Shown here: in pieces, positions 25,890 to 33,903 of the stretch
Layout: every line of letters starts with the position of its first letter
Numbering within the stretch: the stretch's first letter is position 1
Assembly (NCBI GenBank): GCA_031260725.1
Contig: JAISKZ010000037.1
Span: 1 to 43,816 of the forward strand
Length of the DNA: 43,816 bases
Reading direction: 5' to 3'
Source of the DNA: Desulfovibrio sp.
Lineage (GTDB): Bacteria > Desulfobacterota > Desulfovibrionia > Desulfovibrionales > Desulfovibrionaceae
The notes under the pieces: generated by a model
Told to the model about the DNA's origin: nothing
Databases searched by the model: none
The model's input: the letters and a program-made list of their open reading frames with translations, nothing else
Made by a program: the position numbers and the translations under genes

Positions 25890-26189
25890 GCTTCCTCCTG
25901 GAACTCCCCGCCCTATGGCATTCCTCGCTTCAGACGGCTGCTGGCGGCGCAAGAGCGCCTGCCACCACTCTGGGATAAGGCCGCCTTGCAGCCCTGTCAA
26001 GACGCGTTTAAAAGCGAAGAAGCTCTTTTGCAGGATTTTTTGGAAATTATATCTAATAACGAAGTGAAAAGATGCGCAACTTTTATTGCTACTTTTTTAT
26101 CTTTCGTGTTACTAATTCCCTGCGTATCATTGTAGCGGTTTTATGCGCACCAGCCATCATATTTACACATTTTCATTAAGGATGAGGCT
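25890..26189. promoter_or_regulatory. Divergent grpE / nickel-importer control region (300 bases)
   Basis: For grpE (minus strand), TTGACA (25995-26000) lies 17 bases from TATCCC (25972-25977). The same stretch can be read as CTTGACA-N14-CCTTAT, vaguely like a heat-shock promoter. For the nickel genes (plus strand), TTGCAG (26028-26033) lies 16 bases from TATCTA (26050-26055). A GTGTTAC half-site at 26106-26112 equals the half-site I recall for Desulfovibrio NikR, but the second half (GTATCAT, 26124-26130) fits poorly and the spacing is short. All of these are candidates only. Confidence 0.35.
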
Positions 26190-26960
26190 ATGTGGAAAAA
26201 TTTTTGCTCAATTCTGGCGCTGGTTTTGTTTTATGCCGCGCAGGCCGAAGCGCATTTCGGCATGCTTATCCCCTCTGCCGCTACGATAACGGAAAAAAAG
26301 GCCGCGAATTTGAAAATTGACGTCGCCTTTGTCCATCCCATGGAAATAAACGGCATGGACATGACTGCGCCAAAGGCCTTTACCGTGACCGTGGACGGCA
26401 AAACAGAAGACGTCAGATCCTTGCTCAAGCCCGCCGTCATTTTGGGTCATAAGGCCTGGCAGGCCGCGTATGCCGTTAAAAAACCCGGCGTCTACCAGTT
26501 CGCCGTAGAGCCGGCTCCCTATTTTGAGCTGGCCGAAGACACGTATATCGTTCACTACACCAAAACCGTGGTGGCGGCCTTTGGCGGCGAGGATGGCTGG
26601 AATGAGCCCTTAGGGCTGAAAACGGAAATCGTGCCGCTGACCAGACCTTTCGGCAATTATGCCGGCAATATTTTTCGCGGGCAGGTGCTGTTGAACGGCA
26701 AACCTGTCCCCAACACGGATGTGGAAGTGGAATTCTGGAATACAGACGGTCACCGTTCGGCCCCCAATAAATATTTTATCACCCAGATAGTCAGAACAGA
26801 TCAGAACGGCGTTTTTGCCTTCGGCGTGCCGTGGGCCGGTTGGTGGGGTTTTGCGGCTTTGAGCACGGCTGATGAAAAACTGGATTACAAGGGCGAACAG
26901 AAGCCCGTTGAACTCGGCGCCGTGCTGTGGACGGAATTTGTCGCGCCAATGACAAAGTGA
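26190..26960 (+). CDS. nikK: NikK-like periplasmic component of nickel importer (DUF4198)
   Basis: Exported protein of 256 aa. The signal peptide ([18 protein letters not shown]) probably ends at AEA, leaving mature His-Phe-Gly at the N-terminus, as in DUF4198 proteins. The body is beta-rich with repeated Ig-like strands; the late part [20 protein letters not shown] is characteristic of the family. DUF4198 proteins accompany ECF nickel/cobalt importers and probably bind metal outside the membrane. nikM starts 27 bases later, and nikL, nikQ and nikO follow, forming a complete NikKMLQO-type unit. Nickel rather than cobalt is inferred from the K and L parts and the absence of CbiN. Confidence 0.85.
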   Translation: MWKNFCSILALVLFYAAQAEAHFGMLIPSAATITEKKAANLKIDVAFVHPMEINGMDMTAPKAFTVTVDGKTEDVRSLLKPAVILGHKAWQAAYAVKKPGVYQFAVEPAPYFELAEDTYIVHYTKTVVAAFGGEDGWNEPLGLKTEIVPLTRPFGNYAGNIFRGQVLLNGKPVPNTDVEVEFWNTDGHRSAPNKYFITQIVRTDQNGVFAFGVPWAGWWGFAALSTADEKLDYKGEQKPVELGAVLWTEFVAPMTK

Positions 26961-26987
26961 ATACTCCACAAACAGGGCGCAAAAGTT

Positions 26988-27593
26988 ATGCATATTTCGG
27001 AGGGTGTCCTGTCCCCGGCCGTACTCGGAGCGGGTGCCGCGCTGACGGCGATGGGCACGGCCGTGGGCCTTCGCAAGCTTGACTATGACCGGCTTATGAC
27101 GGTCGCCATGTTGTCAGCCGCTTTTCTTGTGGCCTCGCTTGTGCATGTGCCTGTCGGTTTTTCAAGCGTGCATTTGATGTTGAACGGCCTGTTGGGCGTA
27201 TTGCTCGGTTTTGCGGCATTCCCCGCCATTCTTGCGGCGCTTGCGTTGCAGGCTCTTCTTTTTCAGTACGGCGGTCTGACCATACTAGGCGTGAATACGT
27301 TTTGCATGGCTTTTTCCGGCGTACTGGCAGGGTATTGTTTCAAGGCGGTTGCGCGCATCTGCCCAGGGCCAAAGGGTCAAAAGGCCGCAGCCTTTTGCGG
27401 GGGCGCGCTGGGGGTTGCGCTGGCCGGCCTGTTTACCGCCTCGGCGCTGGCTTTCAGCGATGAGGGCTTTGTCACGACGGCACAACTTTTGTTTTTGGCG
27501 CATCTGCCCGTTATGCTGCTGGAGGGAATAATCACCATGTTCATGACTTCGTTTATCGCGCGTGTTCGTCCTGAAATGCTTCACTGGCGCTGA
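26988..27593 (+). CDS. nikM: Nickel ECF importer, substrate-binding membrane subunit
   Basis: S-component of the ECF transporter (CbiM/NikM family), 201 aa with about six hydrophobic segments. It begins MHISEGVLSP. In this family the N-terminal amine, His2 and a further His bind the metal in a square plane. The second His is likely H69 or H57, in the segment LVHVPVGFSSVHLMLNG. No signal peptide is cut, which is needed for the ligand N-terminus. It lies between nikK and nikL. Only a weak ribosome site is visible before ATG 26988. Confidence 0.93.
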   Translation: MHISEGVLSPAVLGAGAALTAMGTAVGLRKLDYDRLMTVAMLSAAFLVASLVHVPVGFSSVHLMLNGLLGVLLGFAAFPAILAALALQALLFQYGGLTILGVNTFCMAFSGVLAGYCFKAVARICPGPKGQKAAAFCGGALGVALAGLFTASALAFSDEGFVTTAQLLFLAHLPVMLLEGIITMFMTSFIARVRPEMLHWR

Positions 27594-27619
27594 ACGCCCA
27601 TAAAAATCGGACGCTTTGC

Positions 27620-28246
27620 ATGAAATTCATCCAATTTTATCTTGTTTCTGTGTTCCTTACAATATTGCTCGCCCCGTCGTACGCCGTTGCCCACCGCGTC
27701 AATATCTTCGCCTGGATGGAGGGCGACGACGTAGCTGTGGAATGTGGCTTCAGCCGGGATTCGCCTGCCAGGGATGGGCGCATTACGGTGTTTGACGCGA
27801 AAAGCGGCGAAGAGCTTTTACAGGGCGTTACCGACAAAAAGGGGCATTTCCGTTTCCCCGTGCCTCAAAGCGTTCGTCGCGACGCACACGGTTTGCGCAT
27901 ACGCGTCAACGCCGGTGAAGGGCATCAGAGTGAATGGCTTATAGCTGCTGATGAATTGACGCTTTCCTGTGCTCTCCCAGACGCGCGAACACAGCCCTCA
28001 GCAACAGAAGCGGCGGCACACGTCGCAGCTTCCGCGTCTCTCCTGTCCATGTCGGGCGACGGCGACACGCAGGAAGCTGTGCGGCGCATTATCAATGAGG
28101 CGCTGGACGCCAAACTGGCTCCAATACGACACGATTTGGCAGCCGCAGCCGCATCGGGGCCGGGTCTTCAGGAAATCATCGGCGGCATCGGCTGGATTCT
28201 GGGGATTGCCGGCATAGCTCTTTACTTCAAAGGGCGGCGCGGCTAA
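27620..28246 (+). CDS. nikL: NikL-like accessory subunit of nickel importer
   Basis: Protein of 208 aa with a signal peptide (cleavage near AVA), leaving mature His-Arg-Val at the N-terminus. A carboxypeptidase-regulatory-like beta domain follows (about residues 25-110, with VTDKKGHFRFPVP), then a polar Ala/Ser stretch and one C-terminal membrane helix (GGIGWILGIAGIALYF) ending in basic residues. This topology, a periplasmic domain anchored by a C-terminal helix, matches NikL, which takes the place of CbiN in some nickel ECF importers. It lies 26 bases after nikM and 12 bases before nikQ. Confidence 0.82.
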   Translation: MKFIQFYLVSVFLTILLAPSYAVAHRVNIFAWMEGDDVAVECGFSRDSPARDGRITVFDAKSGEELLQGVTDKKGHFRFPVPQSVRRDAHGLRIRVNAGEGHQSEWLIAADELTLSCALPDARTQPSATEAAAHVAASASLLSMSGDGDTQEAVRRIINEALDAKLAPIRHDLAAAAASGPGLQEIIGGIGWILGIAGIALYFKGRRG

Positions 28247-28258
28247 CAAAAACGTACT

Positions 28259-29017
28259 GTGTTTGATCAACCGTTTGTCCACGACTGCCCGATACAGGCT
28301 ATTGACCCGCGTGTGCGCCTCGTGCTTGCGGGCCTTATCGCCGTATGTTTTGCCTCGCTGCAGCAACCGACCTCCTGCATGCTTGCCCTTGCGCTCGGCG
28401 CATGCCTGCTTGCGTCTGCCTGCCCGCCTTTCATCCCTTTAGCCCGTCGTTTTGCTGCGGTGAATTGTTTTGTTCTTTTTTTTTGGTGTGTGATTCCCTT
28501 TACCGTGCCGGGGGAAACGTTCACTGTATTTAACCTGATACCTGTCAGCGCGCGAGGCGTGCGTCTTGCCCTGCTGACAACACTCAAGGCCAACGCCGTT
28601 TTTTTTGTTTTTCAGGCTCTTGCGGCCACCATGCAACCTTCCACCGCGGGCTATGCCCTTCAAAGCCTTGGCTGTCCACACAAGCTGATTTTTCTCTTTT
28701 TATTCACAGGGCGGTATGTGCATCTGCTGGCAGAAGAATGGCAGACTCTTAACGTGGCCGCACATCTGCGCGGTTTTATGCCCCGCACGAGCATGCACGC
28801 TTGGCGCACGCTGGCCTGCCTGCTGGGGCTTTTGCTGGTGCGCAGTTATAATCGTTCCCTGCGTGTTTGCGAAGCCATGCGTTTACGGGCTTTCAGCGGC
28901 AGGTTTACTACCGTGACGGTTTTCAGGGCGCGCCATGTGGATGCAGTTTTTGCACTTGTTGTGTTGCTTTGTATAACCGGCATTGCGCTGACGGAATCGG
29001 GAGTTTTTTATGGCTGA
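28259..29017 (+). CDS. nikQ: Nickel ECF importer, transmembrane energy-coupling subunit
   Basis: CbiQ/EcfT-family membrane protein of 252 aa with about five hydrophobic segments. The opening DPRVRLVLAGL is the family start. The two coupling helices carry Ala-Arg-Gly-type motifs that touch the ATPase, here visible as NVAAHLRGF and CEAMRLRAFSGR. The start is GTG 28259. Its end overlaps nikO by 8 bases, so the membrane and ATPase subunits are translationally coupled. Confidence 0.92.
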   Translation: MFDQPFVHDCPIQAIDPRVRLVLAGLIAVCFASLQQPTSCMLALALGACLLASACPPFIPLARRFAAVNCFVLFFWCVIPFTVPGETFTVFNLIPVSARGVRLALLTTLKANAVFFVFQALAATMQPSTAGYALQSLGCPHKLIFLFLFTGRYVHLLAEEWQTLNVAAHLRGFMPRTSMHAWRTLACLLGLLLVRSYNRSLRVCEAMRLRAFSGRFTTVTVFRARHVDAVFALVVLLCITGIALTESGVFYG

Positions 29018-29750
29018 AACAAGCTTGCAGGAGGTTATTTTCAGTCTGGAGCACGTCCATTTTTCCTATATTCAGGGCGACAGCCGCAGAGAGGTATTGC
29101 GTGACGTGAATTTTGCCCTTTCGCCCGCCCGGCGGTTCGGTCTGTTCGGCCCGAACGGCAGCGGCAAAACAACATTTTTTCGCTGTATTACAGGGTTGGT
29201 GCGGCCGCAGCGGGGTGTCAGGCGCTTTCACGGCATTGTGTTGAACAGTGAAAAAGATTTCCATGCGTTGCGCTGCAAAGTTGGTTTTGTGCTTCAGCAC
29301 GCTGAAGATCAACTTTTTTTCCCCACCGTGCTGGAAGATGTGGCGTTTGGTCCCTTGAATCTCGGTATGACTCCTGAAGCGGCCAGGGACCGCGCTCTGG
29401 AAACGCTGAAAAGTCTCAGGCTGGACGGCTTTGAAAACCGCCTGACCCATCGTCTTTCCGGCGGTGAAAAAAAGTTGATTTCACTGGCCACAGTGCTGGC
29501 CATGCGGCCTGAAGCCCTTTTGCTGGATGAACCGACCAGCGGTCTGGACAACGAAGCCCGTGAGCGCCTGATCGACATACTGCGCGGATTGTCCACAGCC
29601 AGCATTGTCATTTCCCATGACTGGGATTTTCTCTCTCAGGTGTCCACAGACTGCCTGACTATTCACGACGGCCGTCTGAGTGCCTGTTCACACTTCTTTG
29701 CCCATACGCACATGCACCCGCTGGGCAACGAGCCGCACGGGAATCTGTAA
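29010..29750 (+). CDS. nikO: Nickel ECF importer, ATP-binding subunit
   Basis: ABC ATPase of 246 aa (CbiO/EcfA family). Walker A is GPNGSGKTT near residue 46, the Q-loop is VLQHAEDQLF, the signature is LSGGEKK, Walker B is ALLLDEPTSGLD and the switch His lies in VISHDWDFL. The tail is His-rich (HFFAHTHMHP), which may bind metal or simply be family variation. It starts inside the end of nikQ (8-base overlap) and closes the nickel operon. A single ATPase gene implies a homodimer, as usual for dedicated nickel importers. Confidence 0.94.
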   Translation: MAETSLQEVIFSLEHVHFSYIQGDSRREVLRDVNFALSPARRFGLFGPNGSGKTTFFRCITGLVRPQRGVRRFHGIVLNSEKDFHALRCKVGFVLQHAEDQLFFPTVLEDVAFGPLNLGMTPEAARDRALETLKSLRLDGFENRLTHRLSGGEKKLISLATVLAMRPEALLLDEPTSGLDNEARERLIDILRGLSTASIVISHDWDFLSQVSTDCLTIHDGRLSACSHFFAHTHMHPLGNEPHGNL

Positions 29751-29857
29751 ACCGTTAACAAATATCTGGCGTTAGAGCACGCCGGGCAAAAGACATCATT
29801 TGAATTTTTCCACGGCAGGATCTTTCCGTTCAGCCTGGCCTGAAAACGAGGTGTATT

Positions 29858-30148
29858 ATGAAACATCGCCCAGTTATCTGCATCCTTGACAACGACATGG
29901 AGCGCTGCCTGCGTGAAGAGCAGAATCTGGATACCGCCATTAAAGCCAAAGGCCTGCCGGTGAGCGGAATCGCCAATTTCGGTTCAAATCATCTGGCCCG
30001 CACGGGGGTGGACTCCTTTCCCGCCATTGAAGTCGACGGCGTCTGCTTTAGTCCGAAAGAAGCGGAAAAAGAGCTTGATTATGCTATGCTTTGCGATTTT
30101 TTGGATATGCTCGTCCGCAGGGGGATCGTTACGCCTGAAGATGACTGA
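29858..30148 (+). CDS. Small thioredoxin-fold-like protein without a CxxC, function unknown
   Basis: Protein of 96 aa with no signal peptide. The second half (TGVDSFPAIEVDGVCF) resembles the cis-proline strand pair of small thioredoxin_3-type proteins. The place where CxxC would stand reads LDNDMERC, with only one Cys. If it is a thioredoxin fold, it lost its redox pair. GAGGT lies 5 bases before ATG 29858. It sits between nikO (107 bases upstream) and the sulfatase-like gene (195 bases downstream), with an AU-rich terminator-like hairpin after it. The gene call is good; the fold is a guess. Confidence 0.65.
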   Translation: MKHRPVICILDNDMERCLREEQNLDTAIKAKGLPVSGIANFGSNHLARTGVDSFPAIEVDGVCFSPKEAEKELDYAMLCDFLDMLVRRGIVTPEDD

Positions 30149-30174
30149 TTAAAGGTCAAATCGTGGTGGAAGGG

Positions 30175-30196
30175 AAGTGAAAAAATCACTTTTTAT
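30175..30196 (+). terminator. AU-rich terminator-like hairpin
   Basis: AAGTGA (30175-30180) pairs with TCACTT (30186-30191) around an A5 loop and runs into TTTTA. The stem is weak but placed correctly, 26 bases after the small protein's stop. Confidence 0.45.
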
Positions 30197-30291
30197 AGAG
30201 AATGACGCCTGTGCGACATTTTTTCCTGGGATTTGTGATATTCTTTGCATCGGGAGGAATACGGTTTCTGAACATATCGGCAATCGGCCCA

Positions 30292-30305
30292 TGTTCGCGC
30301 GAACA
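30292..30305. promoter_or_regulatory. 14-base perfect palindrome TGTTCGCGCGAACA, candidate operator
   Basis: A 7+7 inverted repeat lies 38 bases before the sulfatase-like start, between the gap and the ribosome site. It could bind a dimeric regulator near the transcription start. I do not match it to a known regulator. The rest of the 195-base gap has no clear promoter. Confidence 0.4.
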
Positions 30306-30343
30306 GGCGCGGACATTTTTTCCCTTGTCTTTAGGAGGAGCAA

Positions 30344-31858
30344 ATGTCTGGACAATGCACCGCAAAGAACGCCGTTTTTATCATGCTTGACACGTTGCCT
30401 TTCAACTACCTCGGTTGCTACGGCAGCAAGATTGTGAAAACACCTAATCTTGACCGTTTAGCCCGCACCTCTGTCCTTTTTGAAAACGCCTACAGCGAAG
30501 GCTTGCCTACCGTGCCCGTGCGCCGTTGCCTGATGACCGGGCGTTTCACGCTGCCTTATGGCGGCTGGAAACCCCTTGAGCATGACGACACCACTCTGGC
30601 CGATATGCTCTGGGGCCGTAAATGGCAGACAGCGCTCATTTATGACACGCCCCCTATGCGTCTGCCCAAATTCGGCTATTCACGCGGTTTTGATTATGTT
30701 CAGTTTTTGCCGGGCCAGGAGCTTGACCATACCAGTTTCAGCGATGTCCCCCTCGACCCCACATGGAGGGCGGATCAATTTACCTCTCCAAGTATGCTTT
30801 ATAATAAAAAGGGAGAGCTTATCGACGAAGACAGCAAGGCGCTGATTGTTGAACTGGAGCTTTTTCTGCGGCAGTTCCAGAAACGCCGGACCGATGCCGA
30901 CAGTTATGTGGCGAAAGTGACAAGCGCCGCCCGGAAGTGGATTCTCGAAGGTCGAGACAAAACCCGTCCCTTCATGCTCTGGGTAGATTCATTCGATCCG
31001 CATGAACCGTGGGATCCGCCTTCCATCTGGGCCGGGGAACCCTGCCCCTATGACCCGGAGTACAAGGGCAATCCCATTGTGCTGACCCCTTGGACGCCGC
31101 TTAAAGGCCGGATAACCGAACGTGAGGCTGAACATGTGCGCGCGCTGTGCATGGAAAAAATCACGGTTACAGACAAGTGGGTGGGTAAACTGCTTGACGC
31201 CCTGGATGCCGAAGGTTTGATGGATGAAACCCTGCTTGTTGTCACATCGGATCACGGTCAACCTATGGGGAATGACGAACACGGTCATGGCATTATGAGA
31301 AAATGCAGGCCCTGGCCATATGAAGAGCTGGTGCACATTCCTCTCATCATCCGTATGCCCGGCGTCAAACCAGGTCAGCGGATCAAGGGTTTTGTGCAGA
31401 ACGCCGACATCATGCCCACCATACTGGATGCTCTCGGCTTGTTTGATGGAGGAGAAAAGCCAGATTCCGGGCACGGATTCCCCGTTTATGACTGGTCCGA
31501 TATTCATGGTGAAACCCTGCTCCCCCTGATGCGCGGAGAAAAGCAGCATATCCGGGATCACGCCATAGCCGGCTATTTTGGAAAATCCTGGTCCATCATT
31601 ACAGAGGACTACAGTTTTGTGCACTGGATCGCCAATGATGTGCAAGACAGCTCAATCCTTAAGGGCGAGTTGAACGACAGCGAAGAAATGTGGAGCTGTA
31701 CCGCAGGGGCAAAGGTGATCGTGCCGGAATCCGATGAACTGTATGACCGGAAAAAGGATCCGTTCCAATTGAACAATGTTATCAGGCAAAATCCGAAAAA
31801 AGCGGAAAAACTTTTAGAAAAACTGAAGCTGCGCATCGGGGAATTGCGCTCTTCCTAA
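30344..31858 (+). CDS. Sulfatase-superfamily hydrolase with Thr in place of the catalytic Cys/Ser
   Basis: Alkaline phosphatase/sulfatase-fold enzyme of 504 aa. Metal-site elements are visible: MLDTL (D16), TSDHG (D303-H304) and the N-terminal YLGCYG and TPNLDRLA signatures. The sulfatase signature C/S-x-P-x-R is here T56-V57-P58-V59-R60, followed by RCLMTGR. Sulfatases need Cys or Ser there to make formylglycine. Thr cannot be converted, but Thr is a nucleophile in phosphodiesterase relatives. It may therefore cleave a phospho- or phosphono-ester, or do something else. There is no signal peptide, so it is cytoplasmic. An excellent AGGAGG ribosome site precedes ATG 30344. A 14-base palindrome lies upstream and a strong hairpin downstream. 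Confidence 0.88.
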   Translation: MSGQCTAKNAVFIMLDTLPFNYLGCYGSKIVKTPNLDRLARTSVLFENAYSEGLPTVPVRRCLMTGRFTLPYGGWKPLEHDDTTLADMLWGRKWQTALIYDTPPMRLPKFGYSRGFDYVQFLPGQELDHTSFSDVPLDPTWRADQFTSPSMLYNKKGELIDEDSKALIVELELFLRQFQKRRTDADSYVAKVTSAARKWILEGRDKTRPFMLWVDSFDPHEPWDPPSIWAGEPCPYDPEYKGNPIVLTPWTPLKGRITEREAEHVRALCMEKITVTDKWVGKLLDALDAEGLMDETLLVVTSDHGQPMGNDEHGHGIMRKCRPWPYEELVHIPLIIRMPGVKPGQRIKGFVQNADIMPTILDALGLFDGGEKPDSGHGFPVYDWSDIHGETLLPLMRGEKQHIRDHAIAGYFGKSWSIITEDYSFVHWIANDVQDSSILKGELNDSEEMWSCTAGAKVIVPESDELYDRKKDPFQLNNVIRQNPKKAEKLLEKLKLRIGELRSS

Positions 31859-31886
31859 ATCCTTTTGTCTTTGAAACACCTTGCAT

Positions 31887-31914
31887 GGGGTGGGCAGCAA
31901 GAGCTGCCCACCCC
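31887..31914 (+). repeat. 12-bp perfect hairpin after the sulfatase-like gene
   Basis: GGGGTGGGCAGC (31887-31898) pairs fully with 31903-31914 around an AAGA loop. No T-run follows (TCTCGTC), so it may be a transcript-end stabiliser, a processing site or a non-canonical terminator. Confidence 0.6.
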
Positions 31915-31946
31915 TCTCGTCGCCAAAAGCCAGATATTGGTACGCC

Positions 31947-32264
31947 ATGAAACCCTATATCCCTGAAATTCGCGTCATCAGCGTTGAACATGCTCGCACC
32001 ATCCTTGCAGAAACACGCCTGCGCCACGCCCTTGACAAACATGATTTGCGGCGCTACCCAGTGCGCGGCGTGTTCTGCCACCTGGAAGCGGGGCGTTGCG
32101 GCGTCAAGGCCGGGGTTGTCGCGTTGGAGGTGGATGGCCGCATTATCTGGGCAGGCAAGGAACTCACCCAGGATCTGGCTGAACAATTCTGCGCCGGGTT
32201 GCCCGACTATGTTCGGAAAACAATGGCGGAATACGGCATATCTTCAGAGCCCCCTAGCGGATGA
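31947..32264 (+). CDS. Small protein of unknown function
   Basis: Protein of 105 aa that I do not recognise. It is mixed alpha/beta with no signal peptide or membrane segment. A middle strand pair (KAGVVALEVDGRIIWAGKEL) and two Cys (residues 44 and 51, in VFCHLEAGRC) are visible. ATG 31947 is the first plausible start, but no good ribosome site precedes it. It lies 32 bases after the strong hairpin behind the sulfatase-like gene and 267 bases before rpsT. It could be expressed by read-through past the hairpin. Confidence 0.6.
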   Translation: MKPYIPEIRVISVEHARTILAETRLRHALDKHDLRRYPVRGVFCHLEAGRCGVKAGVVALEVDGRIIWAGKELTQDLAEQFCAGLPDYVRKTMAEYGISSEPPSG

Positions 32265-32438
32265 GAGCATTGGCGAAATTTATTTTCATGCCGTAGCAGT
32301 TCCAGATGTTCCAGCCAGTCGCGCTCGCCGGAGCGTCAGACGCAAACATGCGGGACAGGATGACGAATTTTTAACCTCAGTTCCGCTGCCGAGATTGTTT
32401 GATTCATTCGATTGTTCTGCGAATACGATAAGAACCGC

Positions 32439-32467
32439 TTGACAGTTTCTCAGGCATGAGCTATTGA
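32439..32467 (+). promoter_or_regulatory. Sigma70-type promoter of rpsT
   Basis: A consensus -35 TTGACA (32439-32444), 17-base spacer and -10 TATTGA (32462-32467) put the start near 32474, about 58 bases before rpsT. The remaining gap from 32265 shows nothing else I can support. Confidence 0.65.
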
Positions 32468-32531
32468 AACAATCTCAGATTGTACGACACATTGCTTGCA
32501 AAACAGACAAAAAATATGTGGAGAGAACACT

Positions 32532-32798
32532 GTGGCCAACCACAAATCAGCCATCAAGCGTCATAAACAGAGCCTTGAAAGGGCCGTGCGCAACCGCGCC
32601 GCGCGCACCCGCGTCAAAAACGCCGTCAAATCCGTACGCGCGGCTATTCAAAACAAAGACAAATCTCTGGCCGAAGGCGCGCTGTCCACTGCCGCCTCCG
32701 TGTTCGCCAAGGCCGCCGGCAAGGGCGCGCTGCACCGCAGAAAAGCCGCCCGCAAAATGTCGCGTCTGGCCAGAGCTGTCAACGCCGTCTCCGTCTAG
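32532..32798 (+). CDS. rpsT: 30S ribosomal protein S20
   Basis: Protein of 88 aa that binds 16S rRNA early in small-subunit assembly. It starts (GTG) [14 protein letters not shown], the standard S20 N-terminus, and is very basic and helical throughout, with [18 protein letters not shown] near the end. GTG 32532 has AGAGA purines upstream; GTG or TTG starts are common for rpsT. It stands alone with its own promoter. Downstream it faces ruvB, and a hairpin built on the palindrome CGTCATGACG lies in the 109-base gap. Confidence 0.97.
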   Translation: MANHKSAIKRHKQSLERAVRNRAARTRVKNAVKSVRAAIQNKDKSLAEGALSTAASVFAKAAGKGALHRRKAARKMSRLARAVNAVSV

Positions 32799-32907
32799 AA
32801 CATAATCCGCAAACGGCATATCGCTGACAAACACTGTGTGCCTTCAAGTTCTTGCGGTGTTGCCCGCGTTGAAGCATCTGCCCGTCATGACGGATGCCGC
32901 AATCAGG

Positions 32908-33903
32908 TTACGCGGGCATGTTCAGATGTTCATAAGCCTTAGCTGTCGCCATACGGCCGCGCGAAGTGCGTTTTAAAAAGCCGCACTGGATCAGATAAGG
33001 CTCATAAATGTCCTCAATGGTGCGCACTTCTTCCGAGCAGGCAACCGCAAGCGTTTTCACGCCCACAGGGCCGCCGTCGTAATGCTTTATCAGCACGGCA
33101 AGCAGCTTGCGGTCCATCTGGTCAAGGCCGTACTCATCAACATCCATACGCGTCAGGGCCGCCGCCGCCTGTTCAGCCGTCACACGCCCGTCTCCGTGAA
33201 CAAGCGCGAAGTCCCGCACCCTGCGCAACAGCCGGTTTGCAATGCGCGGCGTGCCGCGCGCACGGCGGCCGATTTCTTTCGCGCCGTCTTCCGTAACAGA
33301 CACATGCAGAATGTCGGCGGCGCGCCGCACCACACGCGCCAAATCTGACGGGCTGTAATACTCAAGCCGGGCCACAATGCCGAAACGGTCTCTTAACGGC
33401 GAGGATATAAGACCCATGCGCGTTGTGGCACCCACTAGCGTAAAGGGATCCAGATCAATTTTTACTGTGCGGGCAGCAGGTCCCTGGCCTATCACAAGAT
33501 CCAGCTTGAAGTCCTCCATAGCCGGGTACAGCATTTCTTCCACAACAATGGGCATACGGTGGATTTCATCCACAAACAAAATATCGTGTCGGCCCAGATT
33601 GGTGAGAATGGCCGCCAGATCGCCGCTGCGCTCCATCACAGGCCCTGAAGTGCAGATCAGATTGACGTTCAGCTCCGCGGCCATGATCTGTGCGAGCGTG
33701 GTTTTGCCGAGACCGGGATTTCCGTAAAACAGCGTGTGATCCAGCGCCTTGCCCCGTTCCCGAGCTGCGTCCAGATACACGCGCAGATTGGCGCGCAATT
33801 CGTCCTGCCCGATAAAATCATTGAGGCTGCGCGGCCGGATGCTTTCATCCTGCCCGGCGACGGGCTGGATATCCGGCGGCGGCACCACGGCGGGCGCGGC
33901 CAT
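32908..33903 (-). CDS. ruvB: Holliday junction helicase motor RuvB
   Basis: AAA+ ATPase of 331 aa that drives branch migration with RuvA. Walker A is GNPGLGKTT, Walker B is FVDEIHR and sensor 1 is GATTRMG, followed by SPLRDRFG. The C-terminal winged helix ends in [15 protein letters not shown]. It overlaps the ruvA stop by one base (TAATG), so the pair is translationally coupled. ruvC, often in the same operon, is not in this window; the gene ahead of ruvA is moaA. Confidence 0.98.
   Translation of the reverse strand: MAAPAVVPPPDIQPVAGQDESIRPRSLNDFIGQDELRANLRVYLDAARERGKALDHTLFYGNPGLGKTTLAQIMAAELNVNLICTSGPVMERSGDLAAILTNLGRHDILFVDEIHRMPIVVEEMLYPAMEDFKLDLVIGQGPAARTVKIDLDPFTLVGATTRMGLISSPLRDRFGIVARLEYYSPSDLARVVRRAADILHVSVTEDGAKEIGRRARGTPRIANRLLRRVRDFALVHGDGRVTAEQAAAALTRMDVDEYGLDQMDRKLLAVLIKHYDGGPVGVKTLAVACSEEVRTIEDIYEPYLIQCGFLKRTSRGRMATAKAYEHLNMPA

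Noticed and set aside
26106..26130. NikR operator ahead of nikK
   Set aside because: One half-site (GTGTTAC) is right, but the other half and the spacing do not fit, so it is kept only as a note in the control-region entry.
30177..30437. Open frames in the leader of the sulfatase-like gene
   Set aside because: They run across a hairpin, a palindrome and the sulfatase start without any domain signal.
32270..32330. Minus-strand stretch that reads like a gene remnant (DWLEHLELLRHE)
   Set aside because: Only about 22 codons with a stop just upstream and no continuation; too short to separate from chance.
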